DNA of 64,000 nucleotides from CAZAAW01 sp964483325 (GCA_964483325.1 CAZAAW010000001.1:62001-126000), one strand, 5' to 3'. Numbered from the stretch's first letter, positions 7,773 through 16,353 are shown. The notes: generated by a model not told the origin, from the letters alone. Made by a program: numbers and translations.

Positions 7773-8563
7773 TCCGCGTCGACGGCCTTGTCGTTACCTT
7801 CGCCCGTGGCACGCCGCTGGAGAAACGCGCCCTGCAGGGCGTCGATCTCAGCGTCGAGCAGGGCGAGTTCATCACCGTCATCGGCTCGAACGGCGCCGGC
7901 AAGTCGACGCTGCTCGGCGCCATCGCCGGCGATGTCCTGCCGACCGGCGGGCGCATCGAGATCGACGGTGTCGACGTCTCGCGCTGGCCGACGGCGCGGC
8001 GCGCCGGGCGTGTCGCCCGCGTCTTCCAGGATCCGTTGGCCGGAAGCGCCGGTCAGCTGACGATCGAGGAGAACCTGGCGCTGGCAGCGGCGCGCGGCAG
8101 CCGCCGCGGTCTCGGCCTGGCGCTCCGCACGGATCGCCGCGAGCAGTTTCGCGAGCGTGTGGCCTCGCTGGGCCTCGGGCTTGAGAACCGCCTGTCGGAC
8201 GCGATGGCCCTCCTGTCGGGCGGGCAGCGCCAGGCGCTGGCCCTGGTCATGGCGACGCTCGCCGGCTCGAGCGTCTTGCTTCTCGACGAGCATACCGCGG
8301 CGCTCGATCCCGGCATGGCGGAATTCGTTGTCGATCTCACCGAGCGCACGGTGGCGGAGCACAAGCTCACGACGCTGATGGTCACCCATTCGATGCGCCA
8401 GGCGCTCGACTGCGGCACGCGCACCATCATGCTGCATGAGGGCCGGATCGTTCTCGACGTGCGCGGCGAGGAACGGGTCGGCCTCGGCGTCGACGATCTG
8501 GTGGCGATGTTCCGGCGCGTCCGCGGCCAGGCGATCGATGATGACGAGCTGCTGATCGGCTAG
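7769..8563 (+). CDS. ABC transporter ATP-binding protein, TrpZ-type
   Basis: 264 residues. Walker A GSNGAGKST (about 39-47), signature LSGGQRQALAL and Walker B LLLDEHTAALD are present; the histidine after DE is usual for this subgroup. It energises uptake with the permease at 6891. The GTG start overlaps the permease stop by four bases. A longer in-frame reading exists upstream but lies inside the permease gene. Its stop shares a CTAG with the convergent monooxygenase. Confidence 0.9.
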   Translation: MIRVDGLVVTFARGTPLEKRALQGVDLSVEQGEFITVIGSNGAGKSTLLGAIAGDVLPTGGRIEIDGVDVSRWPTARRAGRVARVFQDPLAGSAGQLTIEENLALAAARGSRRGLGLALRTDRREQFRERVASLGLGLENRLSDAMALLSGGQRQALALVMATLAGSSVLLLDEHTAALDPGMAEFVVDLTERTVAEHKLTTLMVTHSMRQALDCGTRTIMLHEGRIVLDVRGEERVGLGVDDLVAMFRRVRGQAIDDDELLIG

Positions 8564-9765
8564 CCCGGCGTCCATTTGTAGAGCCAGTCGTAGCGGGCAA
8601 GCAGTCCCCTGCCGCCGATCAGCCGCATGCCGAGATTGCGGATGCCGCCGGTGAGCGAGCCCATGTGGTAGAGATCGCCGGTGCTCGCCGATGTCCGCCA
8701 GACGCGCCGGAGGCGCGGCTGCCGCAGCGCCTGGTAGCGGCGAAAGGCGGCGGCGGCATCGTCCGGGCTGGCGCCAAGCGTCCTGGCGAGCACGGCGGCA
8801 TCCTCGATGGCCATGGCGCCACCCTGGGCGAGAAAGGGCACCATGGCGTGCGCCGCATCGCCGAGAAGGGCGACCGGGCCCGCGGCCCAGGTGCCGCGCG
8901 GATCGACGCTGGCAATGCTCCAGCGCGTCCATTCCGCCGGGGCGGCGATGATCTGGCGGGCCGGCTCGCACCAGCGGCGGAAGCGCTCGATGATCGCGCT
9001 GCGCTCGCCGGGGGCGTTCCAGCTCTCGTCGGCGAGGTCTTCCTTGACGATGGCGACGATGTTGACCTGCATGCCGGCGCGGATTGGGTAGTGGACCAGA
9101 TGCACGTCGGGCGCCAGCCATAGCCCGACGCGGTCATGCGTCATCTCCGGCGGCGCATCGGCGATGTCGACGACGGCGCGCCATGCTGTCCGCCGCGCCG
9201 GCTGCAGCGGTCGCGCGCCGGGCATGACGGCGCGGATGCGGGAGCGGATCCCGTCGGCGCCGACAAGGGCGGCGGCCGGAAGATCGCTGGCGCTGCCGTC
9301 GCCATGTTGCAGCATGGCGGTGAGGCCGCGGGCATGGGCGGCGAATTCGACAAGCTCGGCGCCCAGCTGCAGGTCGATCTCGGCATGGTCGGAGACGGCG
9401 GCGAGGAGGACGCTCTGCAGATCGGCGCGGTGGATCGTCCGGTAGGGGAAGCCGTAGCGCTTGCGCGCCCGTTCGCCGAGCGGGATGGCGGCGATGACGC
9501 CGCCATTATGGCCGGAACGGACCTCGATCGCCGCCGGCTCGACGGCAAGCGGCGCCAGCGCCGCGTCGAGGCCGAGCTCGGCCAGGATGCGGCCGGCATT
9601 GGGCGACAGCTGGATTCCGGCGCCGATCGGCGACAGCGTGTGGGTGCGCTCGGCGACGGCGACGCGGAAGCCTTCGCGCGCCAGCGTCAGGGCTGCGGTG
9701 AGGCCGCCGATCCCGGCTCCGGCGATGACGACCGTGCGCGGGTCGCGCATGCCCGGGTCGCGCAT
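8560..9765 (-). CDS. FAD-dependent monooxygenase (salicylate hydroxylase-like)
   Basis: About 400 residues. An N-terminal dinucleotide-binding motif (VVIAGAGIGGLTAALTL) is followed by AERTHTLSPIGAGIQLSPNA, the ALVGADGIRSRIR fingerprint and ALLGDAAHAMVPFLAQGG near residue 290, the flavin-binding GD motif of group A aromatic hydroxylases. The substrate is unknown. It follows the CHCC zinc-finger gene by 12 bases, so the two are co-transcribed. Two start codons are possible, 9765 and 9750, because a 15-bp tandem duplication has copied the start region (MRDPGMRDPR). A SrsC-like role on phenolic lipids is conceivable but unsupported, as the PKS lies 17 kb away. Confidence 0.88.
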   Translation of the reverse strand: MRDPGMRDPRTVVIAGAGIGGLTAALTLAREGFRVAVAERTHTLSPIGAGIQLSPNAGRILAELGLDAALAPLAVEPAAIEVRSGHNGGVIAAIPLGERARKRYGFPYRTIHRADLQSVLLAAVSDHAEIDLQLGAELVEFAAHARGLTAMLQHGDGSASDLPAAALVGADGIRSRIRAVMPGARPLQPARRTAWRAVVDIADAPPEMTHDRVGLWLAPDVHLVHYPIRAGMQVNIVAIVKEDLADESWNAPGERSAIIERFRRWCEPARQIIAAPAEWTRWSIASVDPRGTWAAGPVALLGDAAHAMVPFLAQGGAMAIEDAAVLARTLGASPDDAAAAFRRYQALRQPRLRRVWRTSASTGDLYHMGSLTGGIRNLGMRLIGGRGLLARYDWLYKWTPG

Positions 9766-9768
9766 GCC
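9739..9768. repeat. 15-bp perfect tandem duplication over a start codon
   Basis: CGGGTCGCGCATGCC occurs twice head to tail (9739-9753 and 9754-9768). Each copy carries the minus-strand ATG of the FAD monooxygenase, giving two in-frame candidate starts five codons apart. Confidence 0.85.
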
Positions 9769-9777
9769 CGGGCAGGC

Positions 9778-10026
9778 TTAGGCGGCGATGTCGTCGAGAT
9801 AGAGATGCCCCGGCGGCACCGTCTCCAGCGGACCAAGATCGGCGCGGTAGCGGTAATGCGTCGCGCAGTAGCCGCAGATCGCCTCGTCGTCGTCGCCCAT
9901 GTCGATATAGATATGCGGATGGTCGAAAGGCGGGCGTGCGCCGATGCACTTGAACTTGCGCACGCCGATTTCCACGACCGGCACACCGGCATCGTTGTGG
10001 TAGTGCGGGATGAGAGCGGCGGCCAT
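9778..10026 (-). CDS. Zinc-finger CHCC domain protein (NDUFS6-like)
   Basis: 82 residues. Zinc ligands are seen in KFKCIGARPPFDHPHIYIDMG and CGYCATHYRY, giving the C-H-C-C arrangement of PF10276, the family of the mitochondrial complex I accessory subunit NDUFS6/13 kDa. In alphaproteobacteria these proteins are linked to NADH dehydrogenase assembly. ATG 10026 has GGAGGA seven bases upstream. An NDUFS4-like gene lies at 30353, so this genome encodes both accessory types. Confidence 0.85.
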   Translation of the reverse strand: MAAALIPHYHNDAGVPVVEIGVRKFKCIGARPPFDHPHIYIDMGDDDEAICGYCATHYRYRADLGPLETVPPGHLYLDDIAA

Positions 10027-10159
10027 GGCGTCCTCCGGGGCAGGGGCGAGGGGCCACGGACCATAGCCGGCGAGGGCGGGGGTTGAACAGGCCGCCACAC
10101 CGGTGCGACATCGAACCGCCGGGTTGCATTTCGCACTGCACCATGACCAAGTGCGCCGC

Positions 10160-10927
10160 GTGCTGACGGAATATCCTCTCCAGACATTCGACGGACCGGA
10201 AAGCCGCATCGCCTTCATCGATGCGGGAGCCGGCGTTCCAGTGCTGCTGATCCACGGCTTTGGCTCCAGCCATGCCGTCAACTGGGTGAACACCAGCTGG
10301 GTCGGCGATCTGGCCCGCGCCGGCCACCGCGTCGTGGCGTTCGACAATCGCGGCCATGGCCGCAGCAGCAAGTTTTACGAGCCGGCCGATTATGCGCTGG
10401 CCAGGATGGCCGGCGATGCCGCCGGGCTCCTGCGCCATCTCGGTATCGGGCGGGCGCATGTGCTCGGCTATTCCATGGGCGCGCGGGTCGCGGCGACGCT
10501 GGCGTTGCAGTCGCCGGGTCTCGTGCGATCGCTGATCCTGGCCGGCATGGGCGCTGCGCTCGTCACCGGGCGGCGCAATGCCGAGATGGTCGCGGCGGCG
10601 CTGGAAGCGCCCGACGGCGGGACGGTCGACGACGCCGACGGGAAGATGTTCCGCCAGTTTGCCGAGCGCACGCAGAGCGACCTGCGGGCCCTTGCCGCCT
10701 GCATGCGCGCCCAGAGCGAAGGCATCGACGCGGCTCGGCTCGGCGGACTGGCGATGCCGGTGCTCATCGCCATCGGCACCGCCGACGACGTCGCCGGGCC
10801 GATCGAGGGCCTGGCGGTGCACATGCCGCAGGCCGAGCTCCTGCCGATCCCCGGCCGGGATCACAACCGGGCCGTCGGAGACCGCACGTTCAAGGCGGGC
10901 GTCGTGGACTTCCTGTCGCGCCATTGA
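10160..10927 (+). CDS. Alpha/beta hydrolase
   Basis: About 255 residues. Oxyanion-hole region LLIHGFGSS, nucleophile elbow GYSMG (Ser 105 from GTG 10160), a likely acid in IGTADDVAG (about 209) and catalytic His in PGRDHNRAV (about 235). The DNRGHGRSSK segment is typical of small esterases and haloperoxidase-like hydrolases. The start is uncertain: GTG 10160 begins just before the conserved first strand, with in-frame alternatives at 10151 and 10103. The substrate is unknown. Confidence 0.82.
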   Translation: MLTEYPLQTFDGPESRIAFIDAGAGVPVLLIHGFGSSHAVNWVNTSWVGDLARAGHRVVAFDNRGHGRSSKFYEPADYALARMAGDAAGLLRHLGIGRAHVLGYSMGARVAATLALQSPGLVRSLILAGMGAALVTGRRNAEMVAAALEAPDGGTVDDADGKMFRQFAERTQSDLRALAACMRAQSEGIDAARLGGLAMPVLIAIGTADDVAGPIEGLAVHMPQAELLPIPGRDHNRAVGDRTFKAGVVDFLSRH

Positions 10928-11009
10928 GGCGCGGCGCGCTCTCGGATATGTCGCCACGTGCCCCATATGATAGCCTGCCGGCTGTGCACCGGCCTTGCGG
11001 GAGTGCCTG

Positions 11010-11846
11010 ATGACCGTTCCCAACCCACGCGTCGAGCCCGACGCCGTGGCCAGCGTCGACCCGCTATGGCGGCAGCTTCGCAGCGAAGCCACCGCAGCGG
11101 CGGCGCGCGAGCCGGAACTGGCGAGCTTCCTCTATGCCGCCGTCCTCAATCATGACCGCCTCGAGGAGGCGATCACCCACCGCATCGCCTCGCGGCTCGA
11201 TCATGCGGATGTCTGCGCCACGCTCATCCAGCAGGCGTTCGTGGATGCCCTTGGCAGCGACCCCGGGCTGGCCGAGGCGATGCGGGCCGACCTCATGGCC
11301 GTCTATGACCGCGATCCGGCCTGTGCCCGGCTGATCGAGCCGGTCCTCTACTTCAAGGGCTACCACGCCCTGCAGACCCACCGCCTTGCCCATTGGCTGT
11401 GGGAGGCCGGCCGGCGCGATTTCGGTCTTTACCTGCAGAGCCGCGCCTCGGCGGTGTTCCAGGTGGATATTCATCCTTCGGTGCCGTTCGGCCGCGGCAT
11501 CTTTCTCGATCATGCGACCGGCATCGTCGTCGGCGAGACGGCGGTGGTCGGCAATGATGTCTCGATCCTGCAGGACGTGACGCTCGGCGGCACCGGCAAG
11601 GAGGATGGCGACCGCCATCCCAAGGTCCGCGACGGCGTTCTCATCGGCGCCGGCGCCAAGATCCTCGGCAATATCGAGATCGGCGCCTTCTCGCGCGTCG
11701 CCGCCGGTTCCGTCGTGCTGAAGCCGGTGCCGGCCGGCTCGACCGTCGCCGGCGTGCCGGCCCGCGTCATCGGCGGCGCCGGCGCCGAAGTCCCGGCACG
11801 CAAGATGGATCAGGTGGTGGTCTCCGATCCCGAAGAGGACGGCTAG
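11010..11846 (+). CDS. cysE: Serine O-acetyltransferase
   Basis: 278 residues, full length. It makes O-acetyl-L-serine from serine and acetyl-CoA, the committed step of cysteine synthesis. The N-terminal helical domain (to about 140) is followed by the left-handed beta helix of hexapeptide repeats with VDIHPSVPFGRGIFLDHATG, GETAVVGNDVSIL, DVTLGGTGKEDGDRHPKV and the closing GSVVLKPVPAGSTVAGVPAR. The partner O-acetylserine sulfhydrylase is encoded separately at 47919. ATG 11010 is preferred to the TTG at 10995. Confidence 0.95.
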   Translation: MTVPNPRVEPDAVASVDPLWRQLRSEATAAAAREPELASFLYAAVLNHDRLEEAITHRIASRLDHADVCATLIQQAFVDALGSDPGLAEAMRADLMAVYDRDPACARLIEPVLYFKGYHALQTHRLAHWLWEAGRRDFGLYLQSRASAVFQVDIHPSVPFGRGIFLDHATGIVVGETAVVGNDVSILQDVTLGGTGKEDGDRHPKVRDGVLIGAGAKILGNIEIGAFSRVAAGSVVLKPVPAGSTVAGVPARVIGGAGAEVPARKMDQVVVSDPEEDG

Positions 11847-11912
11847 TTCCTTTCCACGCATCGCTGCGTCACATTCCGCTTTCCCTTTCCGCACAGGCAA
11901 CAAGGAGCGACC

Positions 11913-12122
11913 GTGGACCGCACAGAGGTTCAGAAGCTCGAGACCTTCTTCCGCAAGAAGTTCCAGCTACCGTCCATTTCCATCAGGCCCCGTCCGCGCA
12001 AGGACGAGACCGCCGAAGTGTTCATCGGCGACGAGTTCATCGGCGTCCTGTTCCGGGACGATGAGGACGGCGAGGTCTCCTACAATTTCACCATGGCCAT
12101 TCTCGACATCGATCTGGAATAG
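11913..12122 (+). CDS. DUF3126 family protein
   Basis: 69 residues: short helix (VQKLETFFRKKF) then a small beta sheet ending SYNFTMAILDIDLE. This matches DUF3126, a short family almost confined to alphaproteobacteria and typically located just after cysE, as here. The function is unknown. GTG 11913 has AAGGAG five bases upstream, which decides the start. Confidence 0.85.
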   Translation: MDRTEVQKLETFFRKKFQLPSISIRPRPRKDETAEVFIGDEFIGVLFRDDEDGEVSYNFTMAILDIDLE

Positions 12123-12243
12123 CCTCGACCCGGACTGCCTGCCGCTTCGCCGGCGCCTTGATTTGCCGGCCGGCCTGCGGCACAGCCTCGCCGAACGGCG
12201 CCGCATACCGGCGTCTTTGCAGAATAGAACAAGGAGAGCGGCG

Positions 12244-12777
12244 TTGCCGATCTATGAGTATGACGGGGTCCGTCCCACGCTGCCGCCGGAAAGCCGCCGC
12301 TGGATCGCGCCGAGTGCGGAGATCATCGGCCGGGTGGTGCTGGGCGAGGATGTCGGGGTCTGGTTCGGCGCCGTCCTGCGCGGCGATGGCGAGCCGATCA
12401 TCGTCGGCGCCCGCAGCAACATCCAGGAGCACTGCGTCCTGCATACGGACCCCGGCTTCCCGCTGACGATCGGCGAGGATTGCACCATCGGCCACCGCGC
12501 CATCGTTCATGGCTGCACGATCGGCGACAATTCTCTCGTCGGCATGGGCGCCGTCGTCCTCAACGGGGCGGTGATCGGCAAGAACTGCCTGATCGGCGCG
12601 CATGCCCTTATCCCCGAGGGGAAGGTGATTCCGGACGGATCGCTCGTCGTCGGCGTGCCCGGCAAGGTGATCCGCTCGCTCGAGCCGGAGCAGATCGTCG
12701 GGCTGACGAAGTCGGCCGAGCATTACGTGGAGAAGGGCCGCCACTTTGCCGGCGGCGCCTGCCGTCGCATCGACTAG
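12244..12777 (+). CDS. Gamma-carbonic anhydrase family protein
   Basis: 177 residues forming a left-handed beta helix of hexapeptide repeats. The zinc-site histidines of the gamma class appear in NIQEHCVLHTD and GHRAIVHGC. Members include PaaY/YrdA-like proteins and, in alphaproteobacteria, relatives of mitochondrial complex I gamma-CA subunits. Activity cannot be assumed. TTG 12244 is chosen because AAGGAG lies seven bases upstream and conserved sequence starts at once (PIYEYDGVRP). Confidence 0.88.
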   Translation: MPIYEYDGVRPTLPPESRRWIAPSAEIIGRVVLGEDVGVWFGAVLRGDGEPIIVGARSNIQEHCVLHTDPGFPLTIGEDCTIGHRAIVHGCTIGDNSLVGMGAVVLNGAVIGKNCLIGAHALIPEGKVIPDGSLVVGVPGKVIRSLEPEQIVGLTKSAEHYVEKGRHFAGGACRRID

Positions 12778-12782
12778 ACGGA

Positions 12783-13400
12783 TTAGTGCCGGACGGCGCC
12801 GACGTAGTCGCCGCGCTCGTCGCGGATGGAGACCCAGCGGCCGGAATGATGTTCCGACTGCCGCTTGACATAGATGTACTCGGTCTCGCTCCAGACCAGG
12901 ATCTCGGTCCGGAGGTTGTCGAGGACGAGGTCGCCGCGGTCGGTATGGACGGTGAGGACGGCATGGCCGTCGCCGTCCGGGCGGCGGACGACGGTGATGA
13001 GCAGCGCCCCGGCGGGCCAGCCGGCGCGGATCAGCAGGCGGCGCTTGAGAAGGACGTAATCCTCGCAGTCGCCCTCGGTGGTCGGATAGCTCCACACCTC
13101 CGGCTTGCCGAACATTTCCTCGTCGGTGGCCGGCGCGATTGTCTCATTGACGTGGTCGTTGACGCGGCGCAGCTCCGCCCAGAGCGGCTCCGTCAGCGTC
13201 ACCATGGCCGTGCCGATCGTCTCGACGGAGCATTCGCCCGGACGCTTCTGGCAGAAGTCATGATGGCCGATCGGCTGTGATGTCTGGCTGCCCACCGGCA
13301 TATAGGCCGGTAACGCTTCGCGGGCAGCGCCGGCGGAAGCAGTAACGGCAAGAAACGCCAGACCGAGAACAGTAACCTTGAGACGCGACAGCAAAGACAT
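12783..13400 (-). CDS. Periplasmic transglutaminase-like cysteine peptidase (BTLCP)
   Basis: 205 residues with an N-terminal signal segment (LKVTVLGLAFLAVTASAGAA). The bacterial transglutaminase-like triad is visible: Cys 112 in EGDCEDYV, His 146 in GHAVLTV and Asp 161 in LVLDNL. Relatives such as LapG cleave surface adhesins under c-di-GMP control, but no LapD partner lies nearby, so that role is not assigned. The AT-rich upstream region holds a 17-bp inverted repeat. Confidence 0.88.
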   Translation of the reverse strand: MSLLSRLKVTVLGLAFLAVTASAGAAREALPAYMPVGSQTSQPIGHHDFCQKRPGECSVETIGTAMVTLTEPLWAELRRVNDHVNETIAPATDEEMFGKPEVWSYPTTEGDCEDYVLLKRRLLIRAGWPAGALLITVVRRPDGDGHAVLTVHTDRGDLVLDNLRTEILVWSETEYIYVKRQSEHHSGRWVSIRDERGDYVGAVRH

Positions 13401-13451
13401 AGCCCCTCTCGTTTCCCCGATAAGGAGAGTGGCATGCCGTGTTTTGACACC

Positions 13452-13468
13452 TGTCTAAGTTATAGACA
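13452..13468. promoter_or_regulatory. Inverted repeat in promoter region of BTLCP gene
   Basis: TGTCTA-AGTTA-TAGACA, a perfect 6-bp inverted repeat with a 5-bp spacer, about 50 bases upstream of the start at 13400 inside a markedly AT-rich 130-bp gap. The geometry suits a dimeric repressor (GntR/TetR type). Inference only. Confidence 0.35.
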
Positions 13469-13530
13469 CAAGCTTTATTCCAGTTTGAATAAAATTGTAG
13501 ATATCGGTTGCTTTGCCGGCCGGAGGCGTT

Positions 13531-14136
13531 TCAGCGTCGGCCACCCTCGACGACGGTGAATTGCCGCGTGCCGCGCTGCATGGCGGTCTTCGCAAGCGGG
13601 GCGGGTAGCGAGCGGGCGGCACGGGCCGGGGGCAAGGGTGCGGCAGCGCTCGGCCAGATCAGCCTCAGGCTGGTGGTCTGCTGCCGCTGCACCGGATCGA
13701 TCCCCAGCCAGAAAGGCCGCTCCAGGGCAGCCATGCTGCCGAGAATGCGGTAGCCCGGCCCCTTGTGGGCGAGGGGTAGCAGCACCGTCTCGAAGGCACC
13801 GGTGCGCCCGGCGCTGGTATCGGCGGTGATGCCGATCACCGCTGCCGCGGCGTCGTCGGCGACAGCGGCAAGCAGTGTCGTCAGCGACTCACGGTCGGCG
13901 CGATTCCACAGGTCGAGGAAGTTCTGGCCTGTCAGCTCGCTGCCATAGGTGGCGCATAGCCGTGTTCCGGCGAGGCGGAACCGGTAGGTGCGCCGGTCGA
14001 CCGGCTCGAGGATGAAGACGTCGCCGAGTATCTGCCGGATCTCGGACGGCTCGACGCGATCGCGGCGCGGCGCCGGACCGGAGCCCCGCAGCCGGTTCCA
14101 GTATCGATAGAGATCGCGGACCGCGGCCGATTTCAT
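13531..14136 (-). CDS. PAS domain protein (PAS_5 family)
   Basis: 201 residues. Residues 1-140 match PF07310: LYRYWNRLRG, IRQILGDVFILE, TYRFRLAGTRLCATYG and LTGQNFLDLW. These single-domain PAS proteins are common in Rhizobiales and have no known output domain. The last 55 residues are Ala/Pro/Arg-rich and probably disordered. It may bind a ligand or modulate another protein; no kinase or cyclase is attached. Confidence 0.85.
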   Translation of the reverse strand: MKSAAVRDLYRYWNRLRGSGPAPRRDRVEPSEIRQILGDVFILEPVDRRTYRFRLAGTRLCATYGSELTGQNFLDLWNRADRESLTTLLAAVADDAAAAVIGITADTSAGRTGAFETVLLPLAHKGPGYRILGSMAALERPFWLGIDPVQRQQTTSLRLIWPSAAAPLPPARAARSLPAPLAKTAMQRGTRQFTVVEGGRR

Positions 14137-14434
14137 GCACGACTCCTGTGTCCCACTATGACCTCTGCCGGCCGGGATGGGACGACCCGGTCGGCAGCCC
14201 GTGCGGCTTCGGCACAGGACGAGGCCAAAGACCGCAGGACCGAATCACCGGGTGCAGCGGCCATGCCACGGCGCGACGGTCGGCCGTGCGGTGCGGCGAG
14301 GGAAGAGGGGTGGGGACCGCGACCGCGCAGGTCCCCGCGGGGCGGCCAACAGGGTTAAGAAATCCTTACCGCCGAAACGACGATGACGGCGGTCCGAGGC
14401 TTGCCGGAGCCGCGCGTAGACGCTACTTGCGCGC
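14137..14434. other. Intergenic region between PAS protein and rhomboid gene
   Basis: About 300 bases with no convincing gene. The open frames here have skewed Arg/Gly composition and no Shine-Dalgarno. The only notable item is the TTAA-N7-TTAC element at 14355. Confidence 0.5.
14355..14369 (+). promoter_or_regulatory. CtrA-like site
   Basis: TTAAGAAATCCTTAC fits TTAA-N7-TTAA, the full CtrA recognition pattern of alphaproteobacteria, with one mismatch in the last base. It lies about 65 bases upstream of the rhomboid gene, a plausible promoter position, in otherwise GC-rich DNA. Confidence 0.35.
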
Positions 14435-15262
14435 ATGTCCGATACGCAGCCGACAGCACCATCGTCAGGGGAAGAGGAAGCACGGCCGCCGGAGCCTCGG
14501 CGGCGCGAGCCCATCTTCAACATCCCGCCGGTGATGCTGGCTCTGGTCGCCGTGCTGCTCGGCATCCATGCGCTGCGCGTCTATGGTCTCACCGAGGCCC
14601 AGGATTTCTGGGTCATCGTGAACTTCGCCTTCGTGCCGGCCCGCTACACGGAACCCGTCCTGGGCCTGCCGGCCGGCATCGGCCCCGACCTCTGGACCTT
14701 CGTCACCTACGCGCTGCTCCATGCCGACTGGGGCCATGTCGCCCTCAATTCGGTGTGGATGATAGCCTTTGGTGTTCCGCTGGCGCGGCGCCTGCGGCCG
14801 ATGCGCTTCCTTCTCTTTTCCGTGGTCGCCGCCATAGCTGGCGCCCTGGCGCACCTTTTGACCCATTTCGGCGAGGTGGTGCCGATGGTGGGCGCGTCCG
14901 GCGCCATCGCCGGCTACATGGCCGGAGCGGCGCGGTTCTATTTCCTCGTGCCGGCCGGCATGCCGACGGACGTGCCGCGCTGGCTGATGCCATTGGCGCC
15001 GCTGCGCATCGTCCTGACGGACGGGCGCACGCTGAGCTTCCTGGCGAGCTGGTTCGGCATCAACCTGCTTGTCGGGCTCGCCAATGTCGGTGTCTCAGCC
15101 GATGGGTCGATCGCCTGGCAAGCGCATATCGGCGGCTTCCTGGTCGGCCTGTTCCTCTTTCCGCTGTTCGATCCGGTCCGCTGGATCCCGGCGCCGCCGG
15201 ATCAGGCAGCGCCGCCGGACGACACTGGGCAGGGACCTGCCGACGGTCAGGACTTGCGGTAG
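14435..15262 (+). CDS. Rhomboid family intramembrane serine protease
   Basis: 275 residues with about six TM helices. The catalytic serine is in GASG (Ser 155) and the partner histidine in the last helix (His 231, QAHIGGF). The HADWGHVALN loop motif is also conserved. Such enzymes cleave TM helices within the membrane. The N-terminal 28 residues are a charged cytoplasmic tail. The last 16 bases overlap the convergent hisI gene. Confidence 0.9.
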   Translation: MSDTQPTAPSSGEEEARPPEPRRREPIFNIPPVMLALVAVLLGIHALRVYGLTEAQDFWVIVNFAFVPARYTEPVLGLPAGIGPDLWTFVTYALLHADWGHVALNSVWMIAFGVPLARRLRPMRFLLFSVVAAIAGALAHLLTHFGEVVPMVGASGAIAGYMAGAARFYFLVPAGMPTDVPRWLMPLAPLRIVLTDGRTLSFLASWFGINLLVGLANVGVSADGSIAWQAHIGGFLVGLFLFPLFDPVRWIPAPPDQAAPPDDTGQGPADGQDLR

Positions 15263-15705
15263 ACCGCCTCCGGATCGAACACCGGCTCGTCGCCGGTGAA
15301 ATCCAGCCGTGGCGGCCAGGCCAGATCCGGGCCGAGCGCGACGCGCCGGTAGAAGCAGGAATGGCGGCCGGTATGGCAATTGGCGCCGTGGCCGCCGGTC
15401 CGCACCCGCAGCCAGACGACGTCCTGGTCGCAGTCGGTCCGCAGTTCGACGACGGTCTGCTCGTTGCCGCTCGTCTCGCCCTTGCGCCACAGGGCGCCGC
15501 GGGACCGGCTCCAGTAATGGGCTATGCCGGTCTCCAGGGTCGCCGCCAGCGACGCCTCGTTCATGTAGGCGAACATCACCACCTCGCCGGTATCGGCATC
15601 GGTGGCGATCGCCGCGATCAGGCCGTCGGCATCGAAGCGGGGTGCGAAGATGGTTCCCGACTCGATGGCGTCTTCCGTCGTGCGCTCGCCGAAGCGGTTC
15701 GCCAT
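15247..15705 (-). CDS. hisI: Phosphoribosyl-AMP cyclohydrolase
   Basis: 152 residues. It catalyses the third step of histidine synthesis, opening the adenine ring of PR-AMP. The metal sites are visible: DCDQD (91-95) for Mg and the zinc cysteines in GANCHTGRHSC (Cys 110, Cys 117). It is monofunctional, without the HisE pyrophosphohydrolase domain, as usual in alphaproteobacteria. Its ATG directly abuts the folE stop, so translation is likely coupled. Confidence 0.95.
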   Translation of the reverse strand: MANRFGERTTEDAIESGTIFAPRFDADGLIAAIATDADTGEVVMFAYMNEASLAATLETGIAHYWSRSRGALWRKGETSGNEQTVVELRTDCDQDVVWLRVRTGGHGANCHTGRHSCFYRRVALGPDLAWPPRLDFTGDEPVFDPEAVYRKS

Positions 15706-16353
15706 CTAGCGCTGCGCCCCGCTGCGCACCAGCGTCAGAAAGCGCACCTGCTCGGCCGGATCGTCGCGAAAGATGCCGGTGAACTGCGTCGTCACCGTCG
15801 AGGCACCGGGCTTCTGGGCGCCGCGCAGGGTCATGCACTGATGCTCGGCCTCGATCATCACCGCAACGCCGCGCGGCTTCAGCCCGTCGTCGATGGCGGC
15901 GACGATCTGCGACGTCAGGTTCTCCTGCGTCTGGAGGCGCTTGGCAAAGACATCGACAACCCGTGCCAGCTTCGACAGGCCGACCACCCGGTCGGTCGGG
16001 AAGTAGGCGACGTGGGCCTTGCCGACGAACGGCACCATGTGATGCTCGCAATGCGATGAGAAGGGAATGTCGCGGACGAGGACGACGTCGTCATAGCCGC
16101 CGACTTCCTCGAAGGTGCGGTCGAGATAGTCGCGCGGGTCCTGGCTGTAACCCGCGAAGAATTCCTCATAGGCCTTGACGAAGCGCTCGGGCGTCTCGAC
16201 GAGACCCTCCCGCTGCGGGTCGTCGCCAGCCCAGGCGATCAGCGTCCGCACGGCGGCTTCCGCTTCGGCGCGGCTCGGCCGCGGAACAGCCGGGCGCGGC
16301 TCGGCGACGGCCTTCAAGGGCTTGATGTGGGCATCCACGTCCGAATTCTCCAT
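15706..16353 (-). CDS. folE: GTP cyclohydrolase I
   Basis: 215 residues. It converts GTP to dihydroneopterin triphosphate, the first step of folate synthesis. Zinc ligands Cys 102 and His 105 (HCEHHMVPF) and Cys 173 (HQCMTLRG) are present, as is the GLSKLAR helix. The N-terminal 30 residues are variable. ATG 16353 is chosen over a far upstream in-frame start that would run through the repeat at 16483. The neighbouring hisI also handles a purine-ring-opening reaction. Confidence 0.95.
   Translation of the reverse strand: MENSDVDAHIKPLKAVAEPRPAVPRPSRAEAEAAVRTLIAWAGDDPQREGLVETPERFVKAYEEFFAGYSQDPRDYLDRTFEEVGGYDDVVLVRDIPFSSHCEHHMVPFVGKAHVAYFPTDRVVGLSKLARVVDVFAKRLQTQENLTSQIVAAIDDGLKPRGVAVMIEAEHQCMTLRGAQKPGASTVTTQFTGIFRDDPAEQVRFLTLVRSGAQR

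Noticed and set aside
14148..14434. Protein-coding gene in the gap before the rhomboid gene
   Set aside because: Open frames there have Arg/Gly-skewed composition, no ribosome site and no recognisable motif.
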